Below the pieces are notes generated by a model. It did no database searches and was not told the origin of the DNA. It saw nothing but the letters and a program-made list of their open reading frames with translations. DNA of 64,000 bases, taken from contig OZ014416.1 in NCBI GenBank assembly GCA_963965975.1, positions 6,138,001 through 6,202,000 on the forward strand. Direction: 5' to 3'. Below, one piece after another: positions 24,601 to 39,600 of this stretch. This DNA is from Xestospongia bergquistia. Its lineage: Eukaryota > Porifera > Demospongiae > Haplosclerida > Petrosiidae. The translations under genes and the position numbers were made by a program. Numbering within the stretch: position 1 is the first letter of the stretch; each line of letters starts with the position of its first letter.

Positions 24601-27600
24601 CATCAGTAAACATAATACAGCCAACTTAGCTAAGAGATTATAGCACATAAGCTATGAAAACATAAAACACTTATCAGTTATATCCATACATGGAAATAGA
24701 TATAGTGTTGAGCTCTTACAATTATTCAAACTATATTATATTAACCACACAATAAAAATGTACTAGTAAAACTTAAAGCTATCATTATTGTAGCAAATAA
24801 CTTGTAATGTTATCTGATAACAGCGCTTATAGTTATTCAAACTATAATGATTACATTTTGCCCGCCAATATCCCAGGTGTTGGAGGTAAGACCCTTGATA
24901 GAATAATAGAGGGGTGGCGTAATGAATGTAGAGCTCAATGAGAAGCCAGATAATGGTGCTAGACCAATTGTGGTAAAGTCAGGGTCAACAATGGTGACAG
25001 GGTCACTCTAGACTTGAAAGAGAGTCATTTGTGACAGTCACAGGTGTATGTGCACCTATAAGGTAGTAAATTAAGCAAACAGATAAAAGATACAAAAAAT
25101 AAAGGAGTGTGGCAAGCAGCTTTCAACTATTGTACTGACTGACCAGAGGATTTGTTGGTGTTTGGAAATGTTGGTCCTTCAGTTCTGATGTCACAATAGA
25201 GCAGATTGGTGCACAACGTAATATTCCTTTGCTCAGGGCTTCTCTGAGTTACAATAAATGTTCTGTTATGTAGCTTTTCTGTCTCCTTGGAGCCTGTTTG
25301 TACCATCAAGTACTTGAAAGTGAAAAGAGCCTTAAACTAGAAAAAAACAGTAGCAATTCAGGCTTGTAGGTTATATTGGCACACTAGCTAGACTGACCTT
25401 GATATATGTGAGGTTGAACTTTAAAGAAAGTGTCTGCTATTGTGTTTGCGAGTTTGCCTGGCTCCCTGAACTTGCTTGCTGTGGTACATCTATTATATCA
25501 GTTTATTATAGTATTATACCACATTCTACTAGATATTATATAATGTCCATCTGATAACATGACAGGTTTCTAGCAAGTCTAATGATTTCAGTTTATATAT
25601 GTGGGCGGGGTTTCATTTTCTTGTTCATTGTCAAATTTTGTGTCTTGATGTGTTAGCTTATTTAGAAGTCAGTTCTAATATCATATAGTAATATCATGTG
25701 TCAAGATATAGCTAATAATGAGAATATGTTATTACTAAAGTTTGTTAATTGTTACAATGTAATACAATTGTTATAATGATGTGTACTGATGACTAAAAGT
25801 CCATTCACGTTCACCTGCCAGCAGAAGTAGTTACACAATAAAAATTATTAGTAATAAACCACTAATGAAAATATTTTTGGTTTACAAAAATGTACAAATT
25901 AACTGCGAACATCATGAACACACGTGGAACTTCATGTTCGATGAGCAGAAACCAACCAAAGTTAGGTAAAAATCAGCCGAAGGCAGAAGAATATCTTCAC
26001 AATCTAAATACATTGTCGAGAATGTGAGAGCATTTTTTGAGAAGGAGAAGTTGAAGGTATCTTTTATTAAGAGACTGTTAGGTGTCAAAAGGACTACAGA
26101 AGCTACTGATCTGTCATTAAGAACCATCAATCGAATTCATCAGAGTACGTAAGTCATGATGGTCAGTTTATGATGCCAGTTAAAAGATATTGTGTTTCAC
26201 GAATAAGAATCAACCCCAATTCATTTGACAGAGAAATAATTCATAGAATCATTCATAACCTTTACTGTAGAAAGGAATATCCTACTCTCTGTAGTGTTTT
26301 GGAGAAAATTAAGGAAGAGTTTGGTTTCCCAGGCGGCAGATTTTGTTTATGGAGAGTTCTAAAGGAAATGGGATATTCATACAAAAAGAATGACAATAAA
26401 CAATTTTTATATGAACAACGAAGTATACTGGAACAAAGAGACACATACCTACAACAAATAAGACAACTAAGACAACAGAATGTAAACATCGTTTACACAG
26501 ATGAAACATTGGTCAATGCACATCATAATAATGATTATGTATGGATTGACAGGGAAAGGTGGATGGAAGGTTCCAAGTGGTAAAGGTGAAAAATTAATTG
26601 TATTACAAACCTATATATCAGACTGATGAACTTGCTAATGAGTATGGACATAACATTGTCTTTGACTTCCTGTTGGGCATTGTGAACTCAATCCAATTGA
26701 GTTGGCATAGGCTTCAGTAAAAGGTTACGTAGCAAAACAGAACACACACTACAACCTGACACATGTTCAACAGTTAGTACCAGAAGGAATTAAACACACA
26801 ACAATTGATATGTGGTAAAGAAGAGAGTGATGATGAAGATAATGATAATGATGAGTTGATTGATGATGCAGGCAGACAACTTATTGACAGAGCTTTATGT
26901 GGACAATCTACAACAAGTGCAAGCACAAGTGACATTTGGACTGACTCCAGACAAGAATTAGACAGGACTTCCTTAGCAGCTGTGACCCAATTTTCCTACA
27001 AAATGTTCTTCCTTTGACTGACTGATTGTCCCTATATTTAACATTTAAATAATATCATAGCTATCATATAATGTATAAATTAGCCTTCAAAACTAGCTAC
27101 TTATGGTAAAATCTTGTCTGCGATAAAACTTCAATCCTAGTATTTATCACAGGTGATTTTTGAAATTATCAGTAGATACGCAAGTTAAAAGAGATCAATA
27201 TGGTACTTGAAATTTTGAAATCTGACTAGTAATAAGGAAGTTACAGCGAAAAACCAAGTGCCAAGTGAACACGAATGGGCTTTAGTTACATTGACTATAT
27301 AGTTTACTGTCTAATAGTTTATGTTTTGTAATTAAATAACTTTGTCTCTTATGTTCATAGGATGGATGTACACCTGCACACTATGCAGCAATGAAGGGTC
27401 ATACCGACACAGTAAAACTGTTAATTGAAATTGGACAAGCTGATATTTGCACTAAGGATAATGTAAGTCACAGTAATTGTATTACAAGACATATCATTGT
27501 ACCAAATTATGACCAATGAAGTAAATGAAATTACTTCATTTGTTTAATGGTTAATAAATCAGGTTAATAAATCAATAAGACACATATTAATTTGAAGTGT

Positions 27601-30600
27601 ATTACTGATTTAATAAGAAACCTGTACTCTACAACAACTGTTCTTTACCAGTTCTTGATTCTTTTAATATAATTTTTCAAAACATTTCAATAATAATAAT
27701 GTTTAGTATTGATTAACTTAAGACAATAAGGGAACATGCAAAAAAAGGGACTTTCATTATGTGACTTGTAACAAACCTAGTCTATATAATAACACAAGAA
27801 CTTATAAATAATGTTCAAGCTTTTTCTCTATTAGTTATGATACTATTAATCATAGCCATTTGTCTAACCAGTAGTGTAATACTATCATGTCTGAGTCCTT
27901 ACTTTGCTTGACCATTATTGCACTTCAGTTAGTAACAAAAACATTTTATACAAATTTTGGTAGGAAAGTGTTTATTACCATAACTATTCCAAATTTCTTG
28001 AAAACAATCCAAAGAGCACATATATCACCTTATCATCAGTTACTAAGCAACAATTACTAAGTCATCATAGCAACATTTACTAAGAAAAATATATAGAATT
28101 TAGTCATTGTAGCCCTTCTATATTCTATACACATTTTGAGAGAAAACTGTTTATTGCCATAGCTATTCCAAATTTAATGAAAACAATGTCAAAATATACT
28201 ATATCTTTAATTAATATGTATTTATCAATTTCTATGAAAGATTTATAAGTTTCAAAAGCAATTGTACCAATGAAATCACAAAATAGAAGGAGTCATATAA
28301 TAAGCAACAGCATATAATTCACTATTGCAACAGTATATAATGTCACCATAGTGACAATCACTATAGCAAGATCATTAATGTCACCATAGCAACTATTACT
28401 ATAGCAAATAATAGTCACAATGGTTGTTATTAATGTTTATCAAATCCCATAACCTGCTATAAAAACAACATAATGGCAAGCCCATTCTCACTATAGTGAG
28501 TAAATAGAGACTTATTTGTCAACCATAGTGAATGCATATCAAAGTCACAGTTTACTTCCAGTAGGAATTTTCAGCACTATGTTCCCATTGTTCTTATTAG
28601 CAACAAAATATATATACTACAATATCATTGTACCAAATTATGACTAATGAATTAATTAAAATTACTTCATTTGAGGTTAATAAATCAATAAGACACATGT
28701 TTTGATGTGTATTGCTGATTACTGAAACCTGCACTCTACAGCAACTGTTCTTTACCAGCTCATGATTATTTTAATATGTTTTTACCAAACATTTCAATAA
28801 TAATAATACTAATGTGTATTATTGATGAATTTAATTAGCAAATGTGCTAAAATTGTACCATTATGCCTTATGTTAACAACAAAAACATTTTATAATCATT
28901 TTAGCAGGAACTGTTTATTGCCATAACTATTCCAAATTTCTTAGAAACAATGCCAAAAGTTTCTAGATGTTTAATTGTATGTATTCATCAATCACCATGA
29001 CAATTTTGCAAAAGTTTCTTCAACCAAATGTACCCATTAAATAATAAAGTCCAAGGAATCATGTCATCATAGAAGAAAGCAACAGCACATAATTTATTAT
29101 AGCAAGAGCACATATGTCATCATAGCAACAGTTACTAAGCAAATGAAAGTTTGTCACCATAATATGAATTACTCAGTAACAGCAAATATGTCGCCATAGC
29201 AACTGTTGATATACCAATAACATATGAGTATAAACGACTATAGTATAACAAGAATAAACAATGTCATAGTTACCATAGCAACATTGCTATAGCAATTAGG
29301 TATGCATCTATCATGATAGCAATGATCTCCATGGTAACAGTTGTCATAACATCATTACCATACAACATATAGATATATTACTATATTAATGTTACTTATA
29401 ACACTGACAATTGAGCAGATTGTTGTTTTAAGATGAAAATTATAGCATTGTGCTTTCATATGTTTACAAACTTTGTCAAAACTTGATTGTCCTTATATTT
29501 AACATTTGAATAATATTATAGCTATCATATAATGTATAAATTAGCCTTCAAAACTAGCTAGTTACGGTAAAATATTGTCTGCAATAAAACTTCAATCCTA
29601 GCGCCATTTTGATCATTGACCACACCCAATATACGTATGAACAATTCCAGTGGTCAGTGGTAAGCTTATACTTCATTTATGGACAATACAGCTAACTTTA
29701 AAGTATACATCACAGGTGATTTTTGAAATTATCAGTAGATACGCAAGTTAAAAGAGATCAATATGGTACTTGAAATTTTGAAATCTGACTAGTAATAAGG
29801 AAGTTACAGCGAAAAAACCAAGTGCCAGGTGAACGCGAATGGGCTTTAGTTACATTGACTATATAGTTTACTGTCTAATAGTTTATGTTTTGTAATTAAA
29901 TAACTTTGTCTCTTATGTTCATAGGATGGATGTACACCTGCACACTATGCAGCAATGAAGGGTCATACTGACACAGTAAAACTGTTAATTGAAATTGGAC
30001 AAGCTGATATTTGCACTAAGGATAATGTAAGTCACAGTAATTGTATTACAAGACATATCATTGTACCAAATTATGACCAATGAAGTAAATGAAATTACTT
30101 CATTTGTTTAATGGTTAATAAATTAGGTTAATAAATCAATAAGACACATAATTTGAAGTGTATTACTGATTTAATAAGAAACCTGTACTCTACAACAACT
30201 GTCCTTTACTAGTTCTTGATTCTTTTAATATAATTTTTCAAAAAATTTCAATAATAATAATGTTTAGTATTGATTAACTTAAGACAATAAGGGAACATGC
30301 AAAAAAAGGGACTTTCATTATGTGACTTGTAACAAGACTAGTCTATATAATAACACAAGAACTTATAAATAATGTTCAAGCTTTTTCTCTATTAGTTATG
30401 ATACTATTAATCATAGCCATTTGTCTAACCAGTAGTGTAATACTATCATGTCTGAGTCCTTACTTTGCTTGACTATTATTGCACTTCAGTTAGTAACAAA
30501 AACATTTTATACAAATTTTGGTAGGAAAGCGTTTATTACCATAACTATTCCAAATTTCTTGAAAACAATCCAAAGAGCACATATGTCACTTAACCATCAG

Positions 30601-33600
30601 TTACTAAGCAACAATTACTAAGTCATCATAGCAACATTTACTAAGAAAAAGATATAGAATTTAGTCATTGTAGCCCTTCTATATTCTATACACATTTTGA
30701 GAGAAAACTGTTTATTGCCATAGCTATTCCAAATTTAATGAAAACAATGTCAAAATATACTATATCTTTAATTAATATGTATTCATCAATTTCTATGAAA
30801 GATTTATAAATTTCAAAAGCAATTGTACCAATGAAATCACAAAATAGAAGGAGTCATATAATAAGCAACAGCATATAATTCACTATTGCAACAGTATATA
30901 ATGTCACCATAGTGACAATCACTATAGCAAGATCATTAATGTCACCATAGCAACTGTTACTATAGCAAATAATAGTCACAATGGTTGTTATTAATGTTTA
31001 TCAAATCCCATAACCTGTTATAAAAACAACACAATGGCAAGCCCATTCTCACTATAGTGAGTAAATAGAGACTTATTTGTCAACCATAGTGAATGCATAT
31101 CAAAGTCACAGTTTACTTCCAGTAAGAATTTGCAGCACTATGTTCCCACTGTTCTTATTAGCAACAAAATATATATACTACAATATCATTGTACCAAATT
31201 ATGACTAATGAATTAATTAAAATTACTTCATTTGAGGTTAATAAATCAATAAGACACATGTTTTGATGTGTATTGCTGATTACTGAAACCTGCACTCTAC
31301 AGCAACTGTTCTTTACCAGCTCATGATTATTTTAATATGTTTTTACCAAACATTTCAATAATAATAATACTAATGTGTATTATTGATGAATTTAATTAGC
31401 AAATGTGCTAAAATTGTACCATTATGCCTTATGTTAACAACAAAAACATTTTATAATCATTTTAGCAGGAACTGTTTATTGCCATAACTATTCCAAATTT
31501 CTTAGAAACAATGCCAAAAGTTTCTAGATGTTTAATTGTATGTATTAATCAATCACCATGACAATTTTGCAAAAGTTTCTTCAACCAAATGTACCCATTA
31601 AATAATAAAGTCCAAGGAATCATGTCATCATAGAAGAAAGCAACAGCACATAATTTATTATAGCAACAGCACATATGTCATCATAGCAACAGTTACTAAG
31701 CAAATGAAAGTTCGTCACCATAATATGAATTACTCAGTAACAGCAAATATGTCGCCATAGCAACTGTTGCTATACCAATAACATTTGAGTATAAACAAGT
31801 ATAGTATAACAAGAATAAACAATGTCATAGTTACCATAGCAACATTGCTATAGCAATTAGGTATGCATCTATCAAGATAGCAATGATCTCCATGGTAACA
31901 GTTGTCATAACATCATTACCATAGCAACAACATATAGATATATTACTATATTAATGTTACTTATAACACTGACAATTGAGCAAATTGTTGTTTTAAGATG
32001 AAAATTATAGCATTATGCTTTCGTATGTTTACAAACTTTGTCAAAACTTATAAAATATTTTATTAATAACCATTTTTTAATTTCTATTCATAATTGGCAA
32101 TTTTTGCCAAAGAATGATTTGCAATCAAAAGTTTAACATATAGTTACTGTGACCTTTTAATACATATTTTGGCACAAAACAATTTATTGCCATAATTATT
32201 CAAGTTTTGTTGAAAACAATGCTAAAACATTCCATCTTTTAATTCATAATTATATATTTTTAATTCATAATTATATATTCATCAATGTCTATGAAAGATA
32301 TATAAATTTCAAAAGCAATTGTACCAATGAAATCATCACAAAATATAGGAGTCATACAATAAGCCACAGCATATAATTGACTATATCCATGGTATGTAAT
32401 GTCACCATAGCAACAATCACTATAGCAACAGCATTTATTTCACCATAGCAACGGTACTATAGTGTCACAGTGTTTGTTTTTAGTGACTATCAAATCCCAC
32501 ATAAAAATAACACAGTGGGAAGCCTATTTTAGCTATAGAGAGTAAAGAAAGCCTTTTTGTCAACCATAGTGAATACAAAAATACAAATAGAAATAGACAT
32601 GCACTGTCGGTACAAGCAAGTAACATATTAAAATAAAGATTTTCAGCACTATCTTCTCAATGTTCTTATTAGCAATGAGATATATGTATAACATTATTTA
32701 TTTTTCACATTACTATATTATAGTAATACAAATACAACATATTGTACACACAGTTGACTGTGAACCTACAAGCATTGTGAACTGTTGTATAATATAAATA
32801 TGTCACTGTTGATTGAGAGTATACTCATACAACAAAGTACATGTACATATAATATTCCAAAGATATTCTTATATCTTTTGTAACTGTTGATCCCATAACC
32901 TGCTGTAAAAATAACACAAAGATGCGAATGTTTCACTATAGGGAGTGGAAAAATACTTCTTGTCAACCATATTGATTATAAAATGCAATACAAATATGTA
33001 TACACTGTGTGGTACAAGCAAGTGACATAAAATCATAGTTTACTTACAATAACAAGTGTCAGTGCTATTACTTAGACATTTAAAAGGTGTTTGGTTGTCA
33101 TAGTTACATTTGCTCCTATGATGATCTTGAAAGATTGATTCAGACCATTTAATGAGACAGTTACATACCACTGATGTCTATCTCCACTAGTCACTGCTAT
33201 TTCAGATTTTATTGTTCCTAGAAAAGTGTTCTTTTCAACTTCTCTGACTCTTTTGAGTCAATGACACTTAACCTCATAATGTCCCCATCTATAGCACTTT
33301 TACAAATACTTTCCTGAGCTGGACATATCAATCTGTTCTGACTAGAGGTGACTTCCATGCCTTGTACATCTATACCATTAGAGTCCACTGATCCTTTCCT
33401 CTTGACTTTACTATGAAAATGAGTTCATGTCCCTCTTGATCTTTTTCTTGACTGGGCAATACAGCTTTATGAAAAGTTTTTGAATCTTTTCCATGAAGAA
33501 TGGTCTGTCATTTTTAACAGGTTTACTTTGTCTAACTTCAATAATAGCTGTCTATAACTTGAGTTCAGCATGTAACTGTTTTGCTCTGACAGTTTACAAA

Positions 33601-36600
33601 TCAAAATTCTGACTAAAATCTGATCTCAAATCATCTCTTCTCTGAGATCACCATATGTACGGTTTAGCATACATCTGTAACATATTAACATCACAGTTTA
33701 GTTTGCAATAAAAATTCTCAGCATTATATCTCTCATTGTTCGTATTAGCAAGTAAATGTTAAGGATTTAGTAATGTCTCAATACTTGTATGTACTAAAAT
33801 ATTTTTTCACAGTACTATGCATAATAATATATATAAAATATTGGAGTTAGTACGGGTTCACCTACTCTAATTTTAACACAAAAGTACGGTTTTGCTACGG
33901 ATACCATAATTCTAATTAATAGAAGTTTTTGAATTTTTCATTGAATTAACATTCATAAAATATAATTAAATCTCGTTGTTAAATACACAAAGACTTACCT
34001 AAATTTCATAAGGCCTATTGACTTCTTGGATCAATTATGCACCAACAAAAACATACTTTGATGAGTTTAGCAAATGCATATATAAATACAATATAAATTT
34101 AAGTTCAGATAACTTTCAGTCATTTCAGTTCAGAGAAAATTTTCTACAATAAAGCCAAAGCCATGGAGTTTACTACTACTAAGCGAGGAGGAAGAGTACT
34201 TTTGTATGAAGGTCACAGATATGTAATCAACAGGAGAGGAAGAGATGAAAGGATATTTTGGAGATGTAGTAACAGAGAATGTACAGGGTCACTAACAACA
34301 CTAAAGGACAACACTATCACAATGCAAAAGGACCATAATCATTCCAGGAGATCAAGCTGCTATTGAAGTTGAAAAGTTAGTTGTTGAACTAAAGGAAGCT
34401 GCTAAGGAGACTGTAAGGCCAATACCGACTATATATCATGACAAGATACAAAGGATAGCGGTAATGCCGAATAAGCAAGAGGTATCTTCGAAGATGCCAA
34501 CTTTTGAGCAGATCAAAAATAAGGAGCAACTAAAGTCTTTTGTACGCAGAACAGCAGCTCTTGCCTTTGTTCCCATTCATTTTGTTCATCTTGCATGGCA
34601 AGGAATAAAAGCAGATACTCCAGAGTTACTATGAATCGATGAATTTGTTATGTATTTCGAAACCACATGGATAGCTGGAACATTCCATACATCAGAGTGG
34701 AACTTATATGAGACTGAAGGACCACGCACAAACAATCACTTGGAGGGTTGGCACAACCGTCTATGGCGAGTAGTTGGTAAATCCCATCCAAACATCTTTG
34801 AATGTGTTGAGGTATTTCAAAGAGAACAAGTCAGCACAGAGGTTTCGATACAGCAGCTTGCAGCAGGTGCACGTCCACATCGTCAGAAAGTGAAAGCTAT
34901 AGAGAAAGATCAACACATTAAAGGAACTCAAAGAAAGATTTATCAGTAATGTAATCTCTTTATCACACTACGTAGTAGGCATGTCTCAACACATTAACCT
35001 ATAATTCTTTAATCTTTACTTTTCTTAACATTAAAATGTACACTCTTTACTTATCATTTACCTTAAATTACTTCATCATTATTTAGAGCGTTTCAGACCC
35101 TTTTGGTACAGTAGCTCTTGAATTGTAAATTATAATTCTTTAATCTTTACTTTTCTTAACATTAAATTGTACACTCTTTACTTATCATTTACCTTAAACT
35201 ACTTTATCCTTATTTAGGTTGTTTCAGACCCTTTTGGTCCTGTAGCTCTTGAATTGTAATTTGTAAAATCGCAATATTTGTTTAATTAGGATTACGGTAT
35301 CCGTAGGCAAAACCGTACTTTTGTGTTAAAATTAGAGTAGGCGAACACAGAAGAACCCAAACATTGTAATACATATAGTTGACTGTTAACCCACAAGCAA
35401 TGTGAACTGTTGTATAATATAAATATATCATTGTTGACTGTGAGCGTATTCATACAAACAAGGTACATGTACATATGATGTTCATAAGATATTGTTTTGT
35501 CATCTCTACCTTGTAAGGTTGTGATTATTGTCTATTACATAAGCAGCTTGTTGCTTGGAAGATCAGGTTTCTTTTCTTGAAACTTTATTTAAGTAGTGTA
35601 CATTTATATAATATAATATTATTAATGTCAACCATTTGTTGAAGTACCAAGTCATGGTTTGTTCATTATTGCTGATATTTACAATAACATTGATAGTGTT
35701 TGTTTTGTTTATAAGATAATTATGATGAATAATAACAAACTATTATAATTAAAGTATGTTCACTTAGTTCACTATTACAAACGTAGCATTGTGAAACATA
35801 AATCATGACAATCACTAGATTCATTAATCATTAATAATGATGCTTAAATTAGTAACTGGCTGTACATTTGACCTCTTTGTGTATCATCAAGTTAATGTAT
35901 TACAAAATTGTATATGTACTCATTAGTAGTAGACTGAGTAGCAGATATACCATTTCTTGAGTAATGTAATCATGTTTGTCAATTCAACATAACATTGTAC
36001 CTTGTAATGTCTTACAAGTATTATTGTTGTTGCCATGGTGATCAATAAAGAGTTAAAAATTGGTGATAATAAGTTTTGAAAGATGGTTCACCATTTGCTG
36101 CATATTTTGCCATATATCTACCATAAGTATTTATATCAATAATTAATTCAATATTAATATTAGTTCTCTATTATGAATTAATAATAATAATAATCTTAAT
36201 ATTACTGATAGCAATAATGAAATAAACTCTGTACCTTTGTTACATACTTTGTAGTTCTTCGTTGGCTACTGAGATGAATAATCTCCAAAGATCTATCTGA
36301 TATCTTTAACTATACAATTACATCATCAGTACTTTAGATACATATTTAATTGAAAAAATGGTTGTCTATGTTACATTTCAAAGTATAATAAGAAAATTTA
36401 GTAATTCTTAAAAATTGCCATCAAATGTTTATTTTGGTTTCTTCACTTCTAAATCATCATCATTTGCTACTCTTTCACTTTCAGCATCCTCTTTAATTAT
36501 AAGTAATCTTATTGTGTAGCATTGACTACACGGATAGCAATAGACACTTATTGAATTGAAATATCTTTGTAAAACAGATTGTTATGTTTCAACCAATATA

Positions 36601-39600
36601 ATTTTTCCAGAACATAATCTCTTTAAATATGGGAGTCATGATTAGCATTATTTTGCCATAACATTGAATCTTGACATTATTGTAAAGTTAACTAGGAACT
36701 GTACCTTTCAGATTCTTAATGCTTTTCATAATCTCCTTGCCCTGTGGTTTTAGTCTCTATAATCTAAAGAGTAAAGTTATCTAACATTTTATAGGATCAT
36801 TATATTTACTCTCTTGGGCTCTGTTGTCATCTTTGATACTTTTTTGCCTTGTTTATTTCAGTTTCTGCACTTGTTGATCAAATATTCATTAGACTAATCT
36901 CTTTCTCTTTGTATCTTTTTCTATATCCAGCTAAATGTCATAAGTAGCTATGGGTTGGCTTAGCAAAATCAATAACAGAACTCAACCTTGTATCCTTTAT
37001 ATTTAACCTTTTTTCTGACATGTTGCTGTCTGCTTGATCTTTTGACATGATGTTGTCTGCTTGATGTCGAAGGTATTATTAGTTCCCCTTCTTTTATCTT
37101 GTTATTTTTCTGTCAAATTCTAACATTGAGCTATAAAAGTAATGGACCAATAAATGTCAATCCAATAGACACAGTACAGGGGAGGCTGTTGATTTGTACT
37201 TTAGGCATATCAAAGCTATCATCCTGGAGATTACTTTAGATATGAAAACCTATACAAACTTCCTATTAGACACATTTTCTGGCTTTAGATGATGTCTGCT
37301 ATAAATGTCAATACATTCACTACAAGTAGTGTTGTCCCAAGATTAAGAATGATTTATTTTATGCAATGGAATATACTTAGAGCTGATTGATTCACATATT
37401 ATTAATTTCATTTTCTACTTTTCTATGAACACAGTACATATGGACAATTACGGGTTAAAAGGAAAAAGAAAATAGAACCACATATTCACCAGGTATTCCC
37501 CAAGATAATTATTCCTTTTAAGTCAAAAACATTTTCAATTTTACTGACAATGTCAGAACTTGCTTCCTTGAAGTCATCCTTTTGTGCAGCTGTACCAGGT
37601 ATATTGGTAATTTTTTCACTCTTCCTACATTTCATTTCAGTGAGGTCCTTGATAAAACTGTGTTACAGTATCACCACAAGGACATCGGTTATATGTGGTA
37701 ATGTAGAGATCTGTAGCCTAAGATAGGTTTTCTTTGAGTTTGCTAGTAGCCACTTAACCATGTACTAGACATGACCTACATCACTTTCTCTGTCAGTTCT
37801 AAGGAGTCAATCAACTTTCTTTTTCCAATATCAAAATTATACAAACAGCTCTAATTTTTCATGTACTGTGACATTATTAAATCAGCTGCATGATGAAGGG
37901 CATTTTTATGATTAGAATTTCTGGCTTCAGAAACACCTGCATTGAGTTCACCTGTTTGCTAGTATTGTAAAGTTGTATGATGTCTGTAAAACAAATGCAT
38001 ACTTATTAATATAGTCTGTATTTGCTGTTATAGATGGCACTGAAGACTAGGCATTGAATATTAATAATTAATGAACTCAACATAGTGGCATCCCTGTTAA
38101 AGTTCACAATATTAGAGCTATTCATATATTAAATATAACTTAGTCTATTGTAGAAGCTGCTGCTACAAAGAAGAGGATTGAAACATAATTGAAATTCTTT
38201 TCTGAATTGCCAAGATACACTTTTGCTAGAGAGTAAAGAAAAACTTTTTGTCAACCATAGTAAATACAAAAATACAATAGTAATAAACATGTGCTATTGC
38301 TATAGGTAAGTAAAGTATTAAAGTCACAGTTTACTGTTGATTTGTTTATAAGATGATTATGATGAATAATAACAAACTATGACAATTAAAGTATGTTCAC
38401 TTTGTACACTATTACAAACATAGCATTATGAAACAAAAATCATGAAAATCATCAGATTCATTAATCATGTAATGATGCTTAAATTGGTAACTGGCCATAC
38501 ATTTCACCTATTTGTGTACCATCGAGTGAATGTGTTAAAAAATTGTATGTGTTACTCATCAGTAGTAGTTTGAGTAGCAGGTATACAATTTCTAGAGTAC
38601 TGTAATCATGTTTGTCAACACAACATAACATTGTACATTGTAATGTCTTACAAGTATTGTTGTTGTTACCATGGTGATCAATACAGGATATAAAAATTGG
38701 TGATATAAGTTTTGAAAGATGGTTCACCTTTTGCTGCATATTTTGCCATATATCTACTATAAGTATTTACATCAATAATAATTCAATATTAACATTGGTT
38801 CTTCAATGTGTATTAATACTAATAGTAATCTTAATATTACTGATAGCAATAATGAAATAAATGCTGTACATTTGTTACATACTTTGTAGTTCATCGTCAG
38901 CTACTGAGATGAAAAATCTGATATCTTTAATTATGCAATTATTACATCATCAGTGCTTTAGATACATACTTGATTGGTTGTCTATGTTACATGTTCAAAG
39001 AATAATCAGAAAATTGAGTAATTCTTAAAAATTGCCACTTCTATCATTTTTTCCTTGAATATATCTGATCAAATCTTTAATTTGGCTTTTTTATTTTATT
39101 GGAAGTGAACATATGAACAGTCTTGACTTCTAACTTATCTTCATTTACTATTCTTTCACTTTCAGTATCCTCTTTAATTGTAAGTAATCTTGTTGTATAC
39201 CATTGACTACAAGGATAGCAATAGACACTTAGTGAAATGAAATATCTTTTTAAAATCGATTGTTGTGTTTCAACCAATATAATTTTTCCAGAACATGGTG
39301 TCTTTGAACATAGGAGTAATTATTAGCATTGTTTTACCATAACATTGAATCTTATGACATTATTGTAAAGTTAATCAGGAACTTCACCTTTTAGATTCTT
39401 GGTATCTTTCATAATTTCTTTGCCCTGTGTTTTTAGTTTAGTTATCTAACATTTTATAGAATCTGCCTTGTTTATTTCAGTCTCTGCATTTGTTGATGAA
39501 ATATTCATTAAGCTAATCTCTTTCTCTTTGCATCTCTTTCTATATCCAGCTATATGTCATAAGTAAATGTGGGTTGGCTCAGGAAAATCAATAACGGAAC

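Larger units (their letters stand above)
27024..29484 (+). repeat. Tandem duplication, copy 1 (includes exon 7)
   Basis: It starts inside the Tc1/mariner element ('gattgtccctatattt') and ends '…tttgtcaaaactt'. It matches 29,485-32,048 almost base for base by eye, including introns. It lacks about 100 bp present in copy 2 near 29,600-29,700 (…ctag/cgccattttgatc…), so that part was lost from copy 1. Confidence 0.93.
33856..35346 (+). mobile_element. MULE (Mutator-like) element with ~57-bp TIRs, internally deleted
   Basis: The left end (33,856-33,912) starts GTTCACCTACTCTAATTTTA. The right end (35,289-35,346), read inverted, starts GTTCGCCTACTCTAATTTTA. The two match almost perfectly through AAAAGTACGGTTTTGC(C)TA and CGGATACC. 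Inside are a FLYWCH finger and a transposase C-terminus on the same strand. At 1.49 kb it is too short for a full MULE; the catalytic core is missing. No 8-9 bp target duplication was evident. Confidence 0.88.
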
